This document shows, piece by piece, positions 1 to 8,040 of a stretch of DNA of 40,340 nt. The notes beneath the pieces were generated by a model. It searched no databases, had not been told where the DNA came from, and saw nothing but the letters and a program-made list of their open reading frames with translations. Positions within the stretch are counted from its first letter, which is position 1, and each line of letters begins with the position of its first letter. Origin of the DNA: an uncultured Verrucomicrobiota bacterium (GTDB lineage Bacteria > Verrucomicrobiota > Verrucomicrobiia > Verrucomicrobiales > Akkermansiaceae); NCBI GenBank assembly GCA_937867415.1, contig CALMKO010000087.1:1-40340 (forward strand), given 5' to 3'. Made by a program: the position numbers and the translations under genes.

Positions 1-1033
1 CGTCGGGGTTCAGGGAGACCTCCGCCTCGACCTGGCTCCAGAGGGCGTATTTCGGAGTCATCCAGGTTTGTTTGAAATAGGCGTTCTTGGTGCCGGAGAC
101 ATAGCGCTGGGCGACGCTGTAGCGGGTATAGGGTGTGGAGCGGTCGGTGGCGGCGGCGATGATTTCCGCAGGCAGGCCGGGGAAATCGGGCAGGGCGTAT
201 TGGGCGTGGAGGTTGAGATTGAGTTTTGCGACGGGATCGGGTCCGCCGAACATCAGCCACCAGCCGAGGGCGGTGGTGCCTCTGTAGTCCTCCTGGGGCG
301 GGGCGACGCGGCCGCGACTGTTGGAGATGCAGGCGTAGCCATTGAGCCAGGACGGAGCAGTGTCGGCGACCATCCAATCGAAGCCCATGCGGGCCTTTTG
401 GCGGAGGAGGGGATCCGGGGCGAAGTTGGCGAGGGTGTGGAAAGGGCCGAGGTTGAAGGTGAGGTATTGGCCGGAGTTGTGTTCCTCGCTGTTGTAGCGG
501 GGGAGGTTGGTGAGGAGGTGATCGATGAAGGTCTTTCCGCTGGGATCGCCGGTGCCGTTGGAGCCGCTGGAAACGGCGGTGACCGGGCCGACGCCCCAGA
601 TTTCCGAGGCGAGGTAGGCGGCGGTGGCGCCCATCAGGCGTTGGTTCGGCGTGGAGCCGCCGTAGTAGCGCGCGCCGACGTATTCATCCCGATACTTGTC
701 CCTGAGTTCCTGGGGGAAGATCGCGTTGTGGCGGTACCAGGCGTCCATGCCGGGCCAGAGCGAGAAGCCCGCGTTGGCGACTTCCGCATCCGCATCGCCG
801 ACAGCAGCGGAGATGTAGCTGAGGCCGGTGGCGGTGTTGCCGCGGGCGATCCTGCCCTGACCATACCAGAAGCCGGTGCGGCCGATGCGGTTCGGGCCGC
901 CACCGGTCTGGCCGACGTTGGGAGTGGTCGAGTTCAGGTGGTCGAGCAGGGTGTCGACGCGTCCCTCGAAAGTGCTCTGTGCAAAAGCGGAAACCGAGAG
1001 AGTCAGGGCTGCGACGATGGGTGTTAGATTCAT
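1..1033 (-). CDS. Secreted protein of unknown function, C-terminus cut by the window edge
   Basis: The open frame starts at an ATG at 1033 and runs off the left edge, so 344 residues are visible and the C-terminus is missing. It begins with a short signal peptide (MNLTPIVAALTLSVSAFAQS, cleavage probably after A-F-A). The rest is soluble and rich in aromatic and small residues, with stretches such as GFWYGQGRIARGN and WPGMDAWYRHN, and a predicted mostly helical character that would suit an (alpha/alpha) toroid. I do not recognise the family. The start codon overlaps the stop of the upstream lyase gene by four bases (ATGA, 1030-1033), so the two are probably translationally coupled and work together. 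A role in handling the polysaccharide cut by the lyase is an inference from position only. The signal peptide and coupling are seen directly; the fold is a guess. Confidence 0.8.
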   Translation of the reverse strand, partial: MNLTPIVAALTLSVSAFAQSTFEGRVDTLLDHLNSTTPNVGQTGGGPNRIGRTGFWYGQGRIARGNTATGLSYISAAVGDADAEVANAGFSLWPGMDAWYRHNAIFPQELRDKYRDEYVGARYYGGSTPNQRLMGATAAYLASEIWGVGPVTAVSSGSNGTGDPSGKTFIDHLLTNLPRYNSEEHNSGQYLTFNLGPFHTLANFAPDPLLRQKARMGFDWMVADTAPSWLNGYACISNSRGRVAPPQEDYRGTTALGWWLMFGGPDPVAKLNLNLHAQYALPDFPGLPAEIIAAATDRSTPYTRYSVAQRYVSGTKNAYFKQTWMTPKYALWSQVEAEVSLNPD

Positions 1034-4000
1034 GGGTTTGAGATCTTGAGACGGAAAAAGCGGCGTGCGCCTGGGCCCTCGGGGATGCTGGCGCGGACGC
1101 TTTGGGTGGAGCCTTCGCTTTCAACGGTGCCCGGGCCGACAGAGCTCCAGGAGTGAGGCGCGAGGGTGTCGGAGTGTTCGACGGCGAAGATGTAGCCCGC
1201 ATCGAAGGCTTCCTTGCTGCGGGTGTAGGTGAAGTCAAGATGGGTCCCGTTTCGCGAAATTTCCGTCAGACAGCGGGTGGCTGTGTGAGGATTCTGGCCG
1301 GTGGCGAACTCGATGAGGTTGGATTCGCCATCGTTGTTAGAATCGAAGCTGTCGGCGGCGTTGCCGGAGTTGGCGGTGGTGCCGAAATGGGTTTGGCGCC
1401 AGGATGCGGCGGGGCTTAGCACTGCGCCGACCTGGATGGTCACGGTGTTGGTGGCGGTGGTGCCACCTAGGCGGGCGACGGGCTGGGTAGCGAGGAGTGC
1501 GATTTCCTGGGTGGTGAGTGCGGCTTTGACGATGACGGCTTCGTCGATCCTGCCGTTGAACCAACGGGATGAAGCCGACCACGACTGGGCGTGGCCACCG
1601 ATGTTCACGGGGTGGGTATCATTAAAATTGAAGGGGATGTTTGCTGCGGAGCCGGCGGGGCTGCCGTTGAGGAAAAATGCAACGTTGCCCCGGTTGGGCG
1701 AAATGCGGGTGTAGGTGAGTGCGACGTGGTGCCATTGTCCGGCGGTGGCGACGTTGCTCGAGGCGAGGTTTATGTCCGCAGAGGTGCCGTTCCAGTGGGC
1801 GAGGCTGACGCGGTTGTTCCCTGCTTGGCACCAGAGCTGGAGTTCCTCCTCGGCTCCGAAGCCGTTGCCGCTGCCGAGATGGAAGATGAAGTCGTCGTTG
1901 GTGGTGTTGGTGCGCTTGAACCAGCAGGCGAAGGTCCAGTTTTGGTCGTTGAGGTTGAGATCTGCTGAGCTGATGGTGCGGCGGATGCGGGCGGCATTGT
2001 TGTCGCCATTTTCGGTGAGCTGGATGGACTGGGTGTCGAATGCGGCAAGAGCGGTTGGCGCATCGGTGACCCATTGTGCGCTGCCGGTGCCGACGGTGTT
2101 GATGTCGGCCGGGCGATTGTTTAGCGAGGTGTCCGGGACGAGGGTGGAGGTGAGGTCGTCTGGCGCGGCCATGTCGTAGTGGGCGTAGATGCGCGGGTCG
2201 TTGCCGAGATCGGCGGAGCTGTATTGGAAGCTCGCGATTCCGGTGAAGTTATTCGCCGGGGTGAAGCGGGCGGTGCGACCGTCGGGCAGGAGGGTGACGC
2301 TGCCGGCGGTCGGATTGCTGACTCTGAAAAGCAGGCTGGAGTCCGGGGTTTCGGCGTCGGAGACCAAAGTGCCGAGGTCGATGTTCAGCGGGGTGTTAGG
2401 AGGTGTGCCGGCGGTTCCGGGGGTGGCGACAGGCGGCGAGTCCGGCGGATAGGCGGCTACGATTTCGATGGCTTCGCTGGTGGTGGAACCGTCCGGATCG
2501 AGAGCGGTAATGACGACGGTGGCGGTGCCTTTTCTGTTAGGTGCAAGGGTGATGCCGAGTGTGCGCTGGGTGCCCGATCCTGATAGGTTGAGATTTGCAT
2601 GAGGAATGAGTGATGGGGTGAGGGAGCGGGCGGTGAGTGTTACGGTGGGGGAGTTGTCAGTGACGGTGAAGGGTAGCGAAATGGCGGCGTTTGGTGCGAG
2701 TGTCTGGTTGATAAGGCCCGTGATGACCGGTGGGTTGTTGCCGGCACCGACGTAGCGGTTGGTGGAATTGTCCGGGAGGATTTCGGTGAGTTTGAGGCCG
2801 CGGGTGGGATCGGTATCCGCTTCGGCTAGCAGGCGGCGGCCATCGGTGAGGGTGACCAGCGCGGAGGTGGCGGTGGGGTTGGTGATGGAGGCGACCGGGT
2901 TGCTCTGGCCGGGTCTGAGGGGGAGGAATAGGGTGAGAAAGTGGCGGGTGCCGGTGCCGGAAAGCGTCTGGGTGACGGTGGTGGCGGGCGTTTGGCTGCC
3001 GAAGGAGAGGTTGGGCTGGTCCCAGCCGAGCATTTCGGAGAGCACGGGGGTGGTGGAGCCGCTGTTCGCCAAGCGGGCGCTGACGCTTTCTACGTTAAGT
3101 CCGCTGCCGAGGCAGGGGACGACGGCGAGATTTGCCTGGCCTGCGTCGGTGGTGGTGACGGTCTTCGTGAGCGGGTCAAGGGTGGTGTTGGTTGTCAGTA
3201 AATGCCAGCGGGCTTGGTAGGTGCGCGATGTCGTGGTGTCATTGGGGACCATGGTGTCGGCGACGAGGTAGATGTCCGGCTTCACGAAGAGGACGCGGCG
3301 GGTTTGGGCGGCGGGACGGTTGTTATAACTTGCGCCATAGCCGCGGTTGTAGGTTCCGGCGGCGAAGTCGTGGAGTGCGCCGGATTCCCAGCGCATCTCG
3401 ATGGGGGCCTGCGATTGGTAGTCGGCGTCGGTGGGGGAGTAGGTTCCATCGCCGCCTCTTTGGGAGAGTCCGTCCACGGTGATGCAGTTATGGGAGTAGC
3501 TGCTGGTGCCCCAGGTGCGCCAGATGCTGGATTCGTAGGAACCGCCGCCGCTGTCGAAGAGAATTTCGCGGCCATGGGCCCAGAGGACGATGTTGAGTTT
3601 GTCTTCGTGGCGATGGCTGCTGGCGCCGAGCGGGCCGGCATCGAAGCAGAGGAAGTTCGCGTTGCTTTCCCAGCCGGAACGCATGGCGGCGAATCCGGCG
3701 TAGGGGAAATTCCACGAGGTCTTGGCGGGCTTGGTGCCACCGCCGCTGGTCCAGAGGAAGTCGCTGCGGTGGGGGAACAACTTGAAGCCGTCTTGGAGGT
3801 GGGTGCGGCTGTCTTCATTGGCCGCGCCGCAATTGTTGAAGGGCGGCATGAGGCGGGTAGGGGCGGAGTTGTAGAGAAGAAATTCGTAGGCCTTCTCGGT
3901 GGAGGCGATGAAGCCGGGGGGGAGATCGGCGATGCGGTTGTTCAGGGACGCGAGTTCGTGGATGCCTTTGATAAATTCCAGGGTGCCGATGTGATAGCGT

Positions 4001-6174
4001 GGGGAGAGCTCGATGTGGGCGCCGTCCGGATAGAACTGGAGTTGCTTCTGGGCATCCATCTGGGTCGCTGCGTAGCTACGCCATTCGGCGGCTTCGTTGA
4101 GCTCGGGAAAGAGAGTGGCTGAGGTGTAGAGGCCGTTGAGTTCCCAGGCATCGATGTTGAAATTCATGGCGGGGCCGATTGAATTTTGCCGCAGGTGGCG
4201 GGTGTTCTCGATGGTGGATTTCAAATAGAGCACGACATCTTCATCGGTGAAGGAGGGCGAGAGAATGAAGCGCAAGAAGGTATCCGGCCAGGTTCTCATG
4301 CGCTCGGCGGCTTGGATGGTGGCCCATGGGGCGAGGATGCTTTGGGGGTTGGTGGGTACCGGGCACTGGGTGATCCAGCTGCGGAGTTGGCTGGCCCAGG
4401 CGATGGTGTAGTTTTCATTTCCGGTTCCCCAATAGGTGGTGCCGAGGTTTGGCCAGAAATTCATGCGGTTGATCAGGCTGATCCATTGGGAAGTCTGAGC
4501 GGGGGAGAAGAGCCAGTTGATCTCGCCATTCGGGAAGCTCTGGGTGTGGCCGGCGAAGGAAAAATTTCCAGCGATCTGGGTATCGGCGGTGGTTTGATCG
4601 AAGGAAATGTTGGTGGTGGGACTGCGCCAATTGAAGGTCCAGTTCACATTGGTGCGGGTGCGGAGGTAGGACGCGAGCGCGGTCTTCGCAGCGGGGAAGT
4701 TGCCGGCGGTGGCGAGAGACTTGACGGTTTCCAGACCGGGATGGTCGAGATTGAGGGCGCTGAAAAGTTGGGTATCTGATAGGGTGGGCGTGTAGTCGTC
4801 GATGACGAGGAAGAGGGTGTTGCCGGTGATTTCGAGGCGGGCGGTGGTCGGGTTGGAAGTGGTGAGCGTGAGTGTGGATGGCGGGGTGCCGGTGGTGCTG
4901 CCCCAGGTGATGAGCGGGAATCTGGCACCGATGGGGCCGAGGTTGGAGTCGGCGATGATGTTGATGTGGGGGAGGGTGGTGAAGTCTGCCGCGCCGGTGA
5001 TATGGAGTGGTGCCAGCGTGGTGCTGGGGGTGATGGTTCCGAAGTTGAACTCAAGGTTCGAGGCGGTGCCGCCGTTGTTGACGGTGAGGCTGGCGCAGGT
5101 CCAGCGTTTGGTGGGATCGGTGATGGAGAGGCCGAGAGTGGCGGTGTTTCCGGTGGTGGCTGTGACTGAAACAGCGCTGTTTTCCGAGGAGCCGCCGACC
5201 ACGCCGATGAGTTTTCCGGAATGGATCGTGGTGGTGCCGGAGTAGGTGTTGGTGGCGGATAGGGACCAGGTGCCGCTGCCGATTTTCTGGACTGAGTTGT
5301 GGTTTCCTCCATTGCTGATCGCACCGCTTACGGTGTTGGCGCCGGAGGATGTGCCTGCAAGAACGAGGGTTCGGGAGCTGGTTCCGGCATTGACTGTTCT
5401 GAGTGTCAGGCTGCCACTATCGCTGACAATGGCGGTATCTCCCGCGCCGGTATTCATTTGAATGTTACCATTGATGACATTGTCTCCGGAAAGGTTTCTG
5501 ATGGCGCCGTTAGAAGAGTTGGGATTGCTGGTGATGAATGAGATGCCGGATGGCAGCGCGATATTTCCGTCGGAGCCGTCCAGCTCGATGCGTGTTCCTC
5601 CATTTCTGATGAACACGGTTTTGTTTCCGGCTCCCAAAGCGCCGCTGTGTTTAAGTTGGACAACACCTCCATTGAGCGTGCCGTTGGTGTCACCGAGCAC
5701 AACATTGCCGCCGAATGAATTGGCTTGTGTTAGGATCAGGCGGCCTGTGCCGCGCTTGGTGAGGCCACTGGAACCCGCGATCAGCGAGTGGATGGTGGCG
5801 GTGACACTCGCTGCGGTGGTGAGCGTGGGAGTGCTGCCGTTGAGGGTGAGGGTGTGGCTATGAATGGAAAATCCAGAGGCGTTGAAGGTGAGGTCGTTGG
5901 CGGTGACGCCGCCACTGGCGAGGTTGATGGTTCCGGGAGTGCCGGAGAAGACGGCGTCGTCATCGGTGCCGCCGGGAGCGGGCCAGGGCACGGCGCTGCT
6001 GCCATTGAACCAGTTGGCGGTGGTGGCGGCGTCCCAGGTGCCCGAGTTGCCGGTGCCGGCGGGACCCCATGTGAGGGTGGCGGCAGTCAAGAGTTGGCAG
6101 CTCAGGCAAACCAGCATGAGTCCAAGCCCCCGTCGGAGTCCTTGAGTTCGTGAAATTGAAAGGCCAGTGAGCAT
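1030..6174 (-). CDS. Giant secreted heparinase II/III-like polysaccharide lyase with beta-strand repeats, Ig-like and LamG domains
   Basis: This is a 1714-residue exported protein with a signal peptide in residues 1-31 (a twin-Arg-like start, then a hydrophobic core ending L-L-T-A-A). Residues ~35-460 carry autotransporter-associated beta-strand repeats (motif TYSGTTTIHSGKL near 308). Residues ~470-820 are helical like the alginate-lyase/heparinase toroid. Residues ~828-1135 are the heparinase II/III beta-sandwich, with the hallmark SSHRHEDKLNIVLWAHG followed by LFDSGGG and SYSHNCITVDG, which supply the conserved His, Asp and Tyr/His positions of PL12/15/17-type lyases. Two Ig/cadherin-like segments follow (~1145-1325), then a LamG/concanavalin-like domain (~1330-1560). 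The last ~125 residues form a module with D-S-N-N-D-G-E-S-N-L-I-E-F-A and a final F-F-R-L-K. The likely reaction is beta-elimination on a uronate-containing glycan; the substrate cannot be read from the sequence. It is first in its unit, and ATGA-coupled to the next gene. Confidence 0.9.
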   Translation of the reverse strand: MLTGLSISRTQGLRRGLGLMLVCLSCQLLTAATLTWGPAGTGNSGTWDAATTANWFNGSSAVPWPAPGGTDDDAVFSGTPGTINLASGGVTANDLTFNASGFSIHSHTLTLNGSTPTLTTAASVTATIHSLIAGSSGLTKRGTGRLILTQANSFGGNVVLGDTNGTLNGGVVQLKHSGALGAGNKTVFIRNGGTRIELDGSDGNIALPSGISFITSNPNSSNGAIRNLSGDNVINGNIQMNTGAGDTAIVSDSGSLTLRTVNAGTSSRTLVLAGTSSGANTVSGAISNGGNHNSVQKIGSGTWSLSATNTYSGTTTIHSGKLIGVVGGSSENSAVSVTATTGNTATLGLSITDPTKRWTCASLTVNNGGTASNLEFNFGTITPSTTLAPLHITGAADFTTLPHINIIADSNLGPIGARFPLITWGSTTGTPPSTLTLTTSNPTTARLEITGNTLFLVIDDYTPTLSDTQLFSALNLDHPGLETVKSLATAGNFPAAKTALASYLRTRTNVNWTFNWRSPTTNISFDQTTADTQIAGNFSFAGHTQSFPNGEINWLFSPAQTSQWISLINRMNFWPNLGTTYWGTGNENYTIAWASQLRSWITQCPVPTNPQSILAPWATIQAAERMRTWPDTFLRFILSPSFTDEDVVLYLKSTIENTRHLRQNSIGPAMNFNIDAWELNGLYTSATLFPELNEAAEWRSYAATQMDAQKQLQFYPDGAHIELSPRYHIGTLEFIKGIHELASLNNRIADLPPGFIASTEKAYEFLLYNSAPTRLMPPFNNCGAANEDSRTHLQDGFKLFPHRSDFLWTSGGGTKPAKTSWNFPYAGFAAMRSGWESNANFLCFDAGPLGASSHRHEDKLNIVLWAHGREILFDSGGGSYESSIWRTWGTSSYSHNCITVDGLSQRGGDGTYSPTDADYQSQAPIEMRWESGALHDFAAGTYNRGYGASYNNRPAAQTRRVLFVKPDIYLVADTMVPNDTTTSRTYQARWHLLTTNTTLDPLTKTVTTTDAGQANLAVVPCLGSGLNVESVSARLANSGSTTPVLSEMLGWDQPNLSFGSQTPATTVTQTLSGTGTRHFLTLFLPLRPGQSNPVASITNPTATSALVTLTDGRRLLAEADTDPTRGLKLTEILPDNSTNRYVGAGNNPPVITGLINQTLAPNAAISLPFTVTDNSPTVTLTARSLTPSLIPHANLNLSGSGTQRTLGITLAPNRKGTATVVITALDPDGSTTSEAIEIVAAYPPDSPPVATPGTAGTPPNTPLNIDLGTLVSDAETPDSSLLFRVSNPTAGSVTLLPDGRTARFTPANNFTGIASFQYSSADLGNDPRIYAHYDMAAPDDLTSTLVPDTSLNNRPADINTVGTGSAQWVTDAPTALAAFDTQSIQLTENGDNNAARIRRTISSADLNLNDQNWTFACWFKRTNTTNDDFIFHLGSGNGFGAEEELQLWCQAGNNRVSLAHWNGTSADINLASSNVATAGQWHHVALTYTRISPNRGNVAFFLNGSPAGSAANIPFNFNDTHPVNIGGHAQSWSASSRWFNGRIDEAVIVKAALTTQEIALLATQPVARLGGTTATNTVTIQVGAVLSPAASWRQTHFGTTANSGNAADSFDSNNDGESNLIEFATGQNPHTATRCLTEISRNGTHLDFTYTRSKEAFDAGYIFAVEHSDTLAPHSWSSVGPGTVESEGSTQSVRASIPEGPGARRFFRLKISNP

Positions 6175-6423
6175 CGTAATGGAGTGGGATTCTGGATCAC
6201 GGCGCGTCCGGCCCGCAGCTGGCGAGTGGATACAATTCTCCGGAGGCGAAAAATCGATAAGACATGGGTTGTATAGTGGGTAAATGCGCGGTTATCGGTA
6301 CAATTTTGATAACATAGCACAAAGTCGCCCACGGACACTACAAATTACAAGTCAAAGGGAGTCATCCTTTTGGCGGATGTTCTGGTTCTTGAATCCCATG
6401 GTTTCGTATGATAAACCTAATCT
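6175..6423. promoter_or_regulatory. Divergent promoter region between the lyase and GH43-like genes, with GATAA half-sites
   Basis: This 249-base gene-free stretch is more AT-rich than its flanks and must drive both divergent genes. It contains a perfect inverted repeat, GTTATC at 6291-6296 and GATAAC at 6308-6313, separated by 11 bases. A third half-site GATAAG lies at 6256-6261, 52 bases (about five helical turns) from the 6308 copy. This arrangement would suit a dimeric repressor or a looping regulator; the XylR-like and two-component regulators in this window are candidates, but nothing ties them to the site. A TATGAT hexamer at 6407-6412, directly before the plus-strand start, could be a -10 element, but no good -35 is correctly spaced from it. 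Confidence 0.4.
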
Positions 6424-7404
6424 ATGAACCCAATCCACGTGACTGCGGCTTTTCTCGTGAGTATTTCAAATTTGGCAATGGCCGTTGAGCCATCAAATTT
6501 GCCGGAAATGCACTGGGCGGATGAATCGAGCGGCAGGCCGTTTTCCAAGGATCCATCGGTGATTCGGTTTGGTGGTGAATATCTGATGTATTATTCGCTT
6601 CCCGGTCCGTCGAATGGGATGGGTGGGTGGAGTGTGGGAATCGCGCGCAGCAAGGATCTTGTGAAGTGGGAGAAGGCGGGCGTGGTTGGTCCTGCGCAGG
6701 AGTGTGACAAGAAGGGGCTGGCCGCTCCTGCGGCGTGGGTTCACGAGGGGAAGGTGCATTTGTTCTATCAGACTTATGGAAACGGTCCCAAGGATGCGAT
6801 CTGTCATGCGTGGTCGGTGGATGGTTTGAACTTCACCCGTAATCCGGAAAATCCGATCTTTGCGCCAACGGGTGCGTGGACGGTAGGTCGGGCGATCGAC
6901 GCGGAAGTATTTCCTGTGGGGGGCAAGTTGTTCTTGTGGTATGCCACGCGTGATCCGGAGATGAAGATCCAGATGCAGGGTGTCGCATCGGCTCCGTTAG
7001 GTTCCGACTTTGGGAAGAAGCAGTGGACGCAGATCGGAGAGGGGCCGATCATGAAGCCGGAGCTGCCTTGGGAGACGAAATGCATTGAAGCCGCTTCTGT
7101 CATGAAGCGTGATGGCAAGCTATGGATGTTCTATGCCGGTGGCTATAACAACGAGCCTCAGCAGATCGGAGTGGCCTCATCGGTGGATGGGATTTCATGG
7201 ACGCGCCTCTCGGACAAGCCGCTCCTGCCGAACGGGCCTCCGGGATCCTGGAATTCCTCGGAGTCCGGTCACCCCGGCATTTTCAATGATGTTGATGGAA
7301 AGACCTACCTCTTTTTCCAAGGGAACAACGACAAGGGGAAAACCTGGTATCTGTCCAAGGTGAGGATTGATTGGAAGGATGGCGTGCCGGTGTTGGCGGA
7401 TTGA
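6424..7404 (+). CDS. Secreted GH43/GH32-superfamily (five-bladed beta-propeller) glycoside hydrolase
   Basis: The protein has 326 residues with a signal peptide in residues ~1-20 (L-A-M-A end). The remainder shows the repeated aromatic blade pattern of the GH43/62/32/68/117/130 propellers: GGEYLMYYSLP, GKVHLFYQTYG, GGKLFLWYATRD, DGKLWMFYAGG and DGKTYLFFQGN. Three acidic residues sit where the family triad is expected: Asp43 in K-D-P-S-V, Asp159 in A-I-D-A-E-V-F, and Glu222 in C-I-E-A-A-S-V. The enzyme is therefore probably active on an arabinan, xylan or other furanoside/pyranoside side chain, in the periplasm or outside the cell. It is monocistronic, divergent from the lyase and convergent with the response regulator, with only nine bases between stop codons. 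The superfamily is clear; the exact GH family and substrate are not. The ATG at 6424 is chosen because the signal peptide starts there. Confidence 0.85.
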   Translation: MNPIHVTAAFLVSISNLAMAVEPSNLPEMHWADESSGRPFSKDPSVIRFGGEYLMYYSLPGPSNGMGGWSVGIARSKDLVKWEKAGVVGPAQECDKKGLAAPAAWVHEGKVHLFYQTYGNGPKDAICHAWSVDGLNFTRNPENPIFAPTGAWTVGRAIDAEVFPVGGKLFLWYATRDPEMKIQMQGVASAPLGSDFGKKQWTQIGEGPIMKPELPWETKCIEAASVMKRDGKLWMFYAGGYNNEPQQIGVASSVDGISWTRLSDKPLLPNGPPGSWNSSESGHPGIFNDVDGKTYLFFQGNNDKGKTWYLSKVRIDWKDGVPVLAD

Positions 7405-7413
7405 TCTCCGCGC

Positions 7414-8040
7414 TCAACTCCTCAGCAAGCCGCGCTCCATCGCCAGGGTGACCGCCCGGGTGCGGTCCGGTGCCCCAAGCTTGTCCAGAATGTGGGCGAC
7501 GTGGCTTTTCACGGTGGGTTCGCCGATTGCGAGTTCTGATGCGATTTGTTTGTTGGCCATGCCTTTGGCGACAAGGCGCAGGACATCCATTTCCCGGCTG
7601 CTGAGGAGTGGTTGGAGGTTTCTTTCCGCCAGTTTACGCGAGAGTTCTGGGGCGAGGTAACGTTCTCCCGCGGCCACGGTCCGGATCGCGCTTACGATGG
7701 CATCCTTCTCGCAGGATTTCGGAATATAACCCCATGCTCCTGCTTGCAGGGCGCGGTGAATGTCCTCTGCGGTGTCATTGATCGACACGAGGATGATCCG
7801 TGCTGTTGGGAATGATTCGAGGATCGCGCGCGTTACGTCGACCCCATGCCTGTCAGGCAGGATTCCGTCCATGAGCGTGACATCAGGCTTGAGTTTGCCA
7901 AAACACGCGATGGCCTCAGCACCGCTGGCTGCCTCCCCGACGACGTCGATATCCGTCTCGGTGGAGATGGCTCCGATGAGTCCAAGGCGGACCATGAAAT
8001 GATCATCGACGACTAAGATACGGATGGGTTTTGTCTTCAT
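7414..8040 (-). CDS. NarL/LuxR-family two-component response regulator
   Basis: This is a 208-residue cytoplasmic transcription factor. The receiver domain spans residues ~6-122: acidic pocket Asp12/Asp13 in V-V-D-D-H, phospho-acceptor Asp58 in T-L-M-D-G, and the conserved Lys in Y-I-P-K-S. The LuxR-type helix-turn-helix occupies ~143-208 (SSREMDVLRLVAKGMANKQI, then P-T-V-K-S-H-V). Length and layout are those of standard NarL/FixJ regulators. Its ATG overlaps the kinase stop codon (ATGA, 8037-8040), so the two are translationally coupled and almost certainly partners. The coupled kinase, oxidoreductase and transporter upstream suggest that it controls sugar or sugar-acid uptake and metabolism, but no target site is visible. 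Confidence 0.95.
   Translation of the reverse strand: MKTKPIRILVVDDHFMVRLGLIGAISTETDIDVVGEAASGAEAIACFGKLKPDVTLMDGILPDRHGVDVTRAILESFPTARIILVSINDTAEDIHRALQAGAWGYIPKSCEKDAIVSAIRTVAAGERYLAPELSRKLAERNLQPLLSSREMDVLRLVAKGMANKQIASELAIGEPTVKSHVAHILDKLGAPDRTRAVTLAMERGLLRS

Noticed and set aside
68-1027. A 319-residue plus-strand open frame antisense to the left-edge secreted gene
   Set aside because: Its product is a Gly/Ala/Val-rich low-complexity string without motifs. The minus-strand frame has a signal peptide and balanced composition, so this is a shadow of GC-rich coding.
3202-4122. A 306-residue plus-strand open frame inside the heparinase-like gene
   Set aside because: Low-complexity composition and no domain; the minus strand encodes the conserved lyase motifs here.
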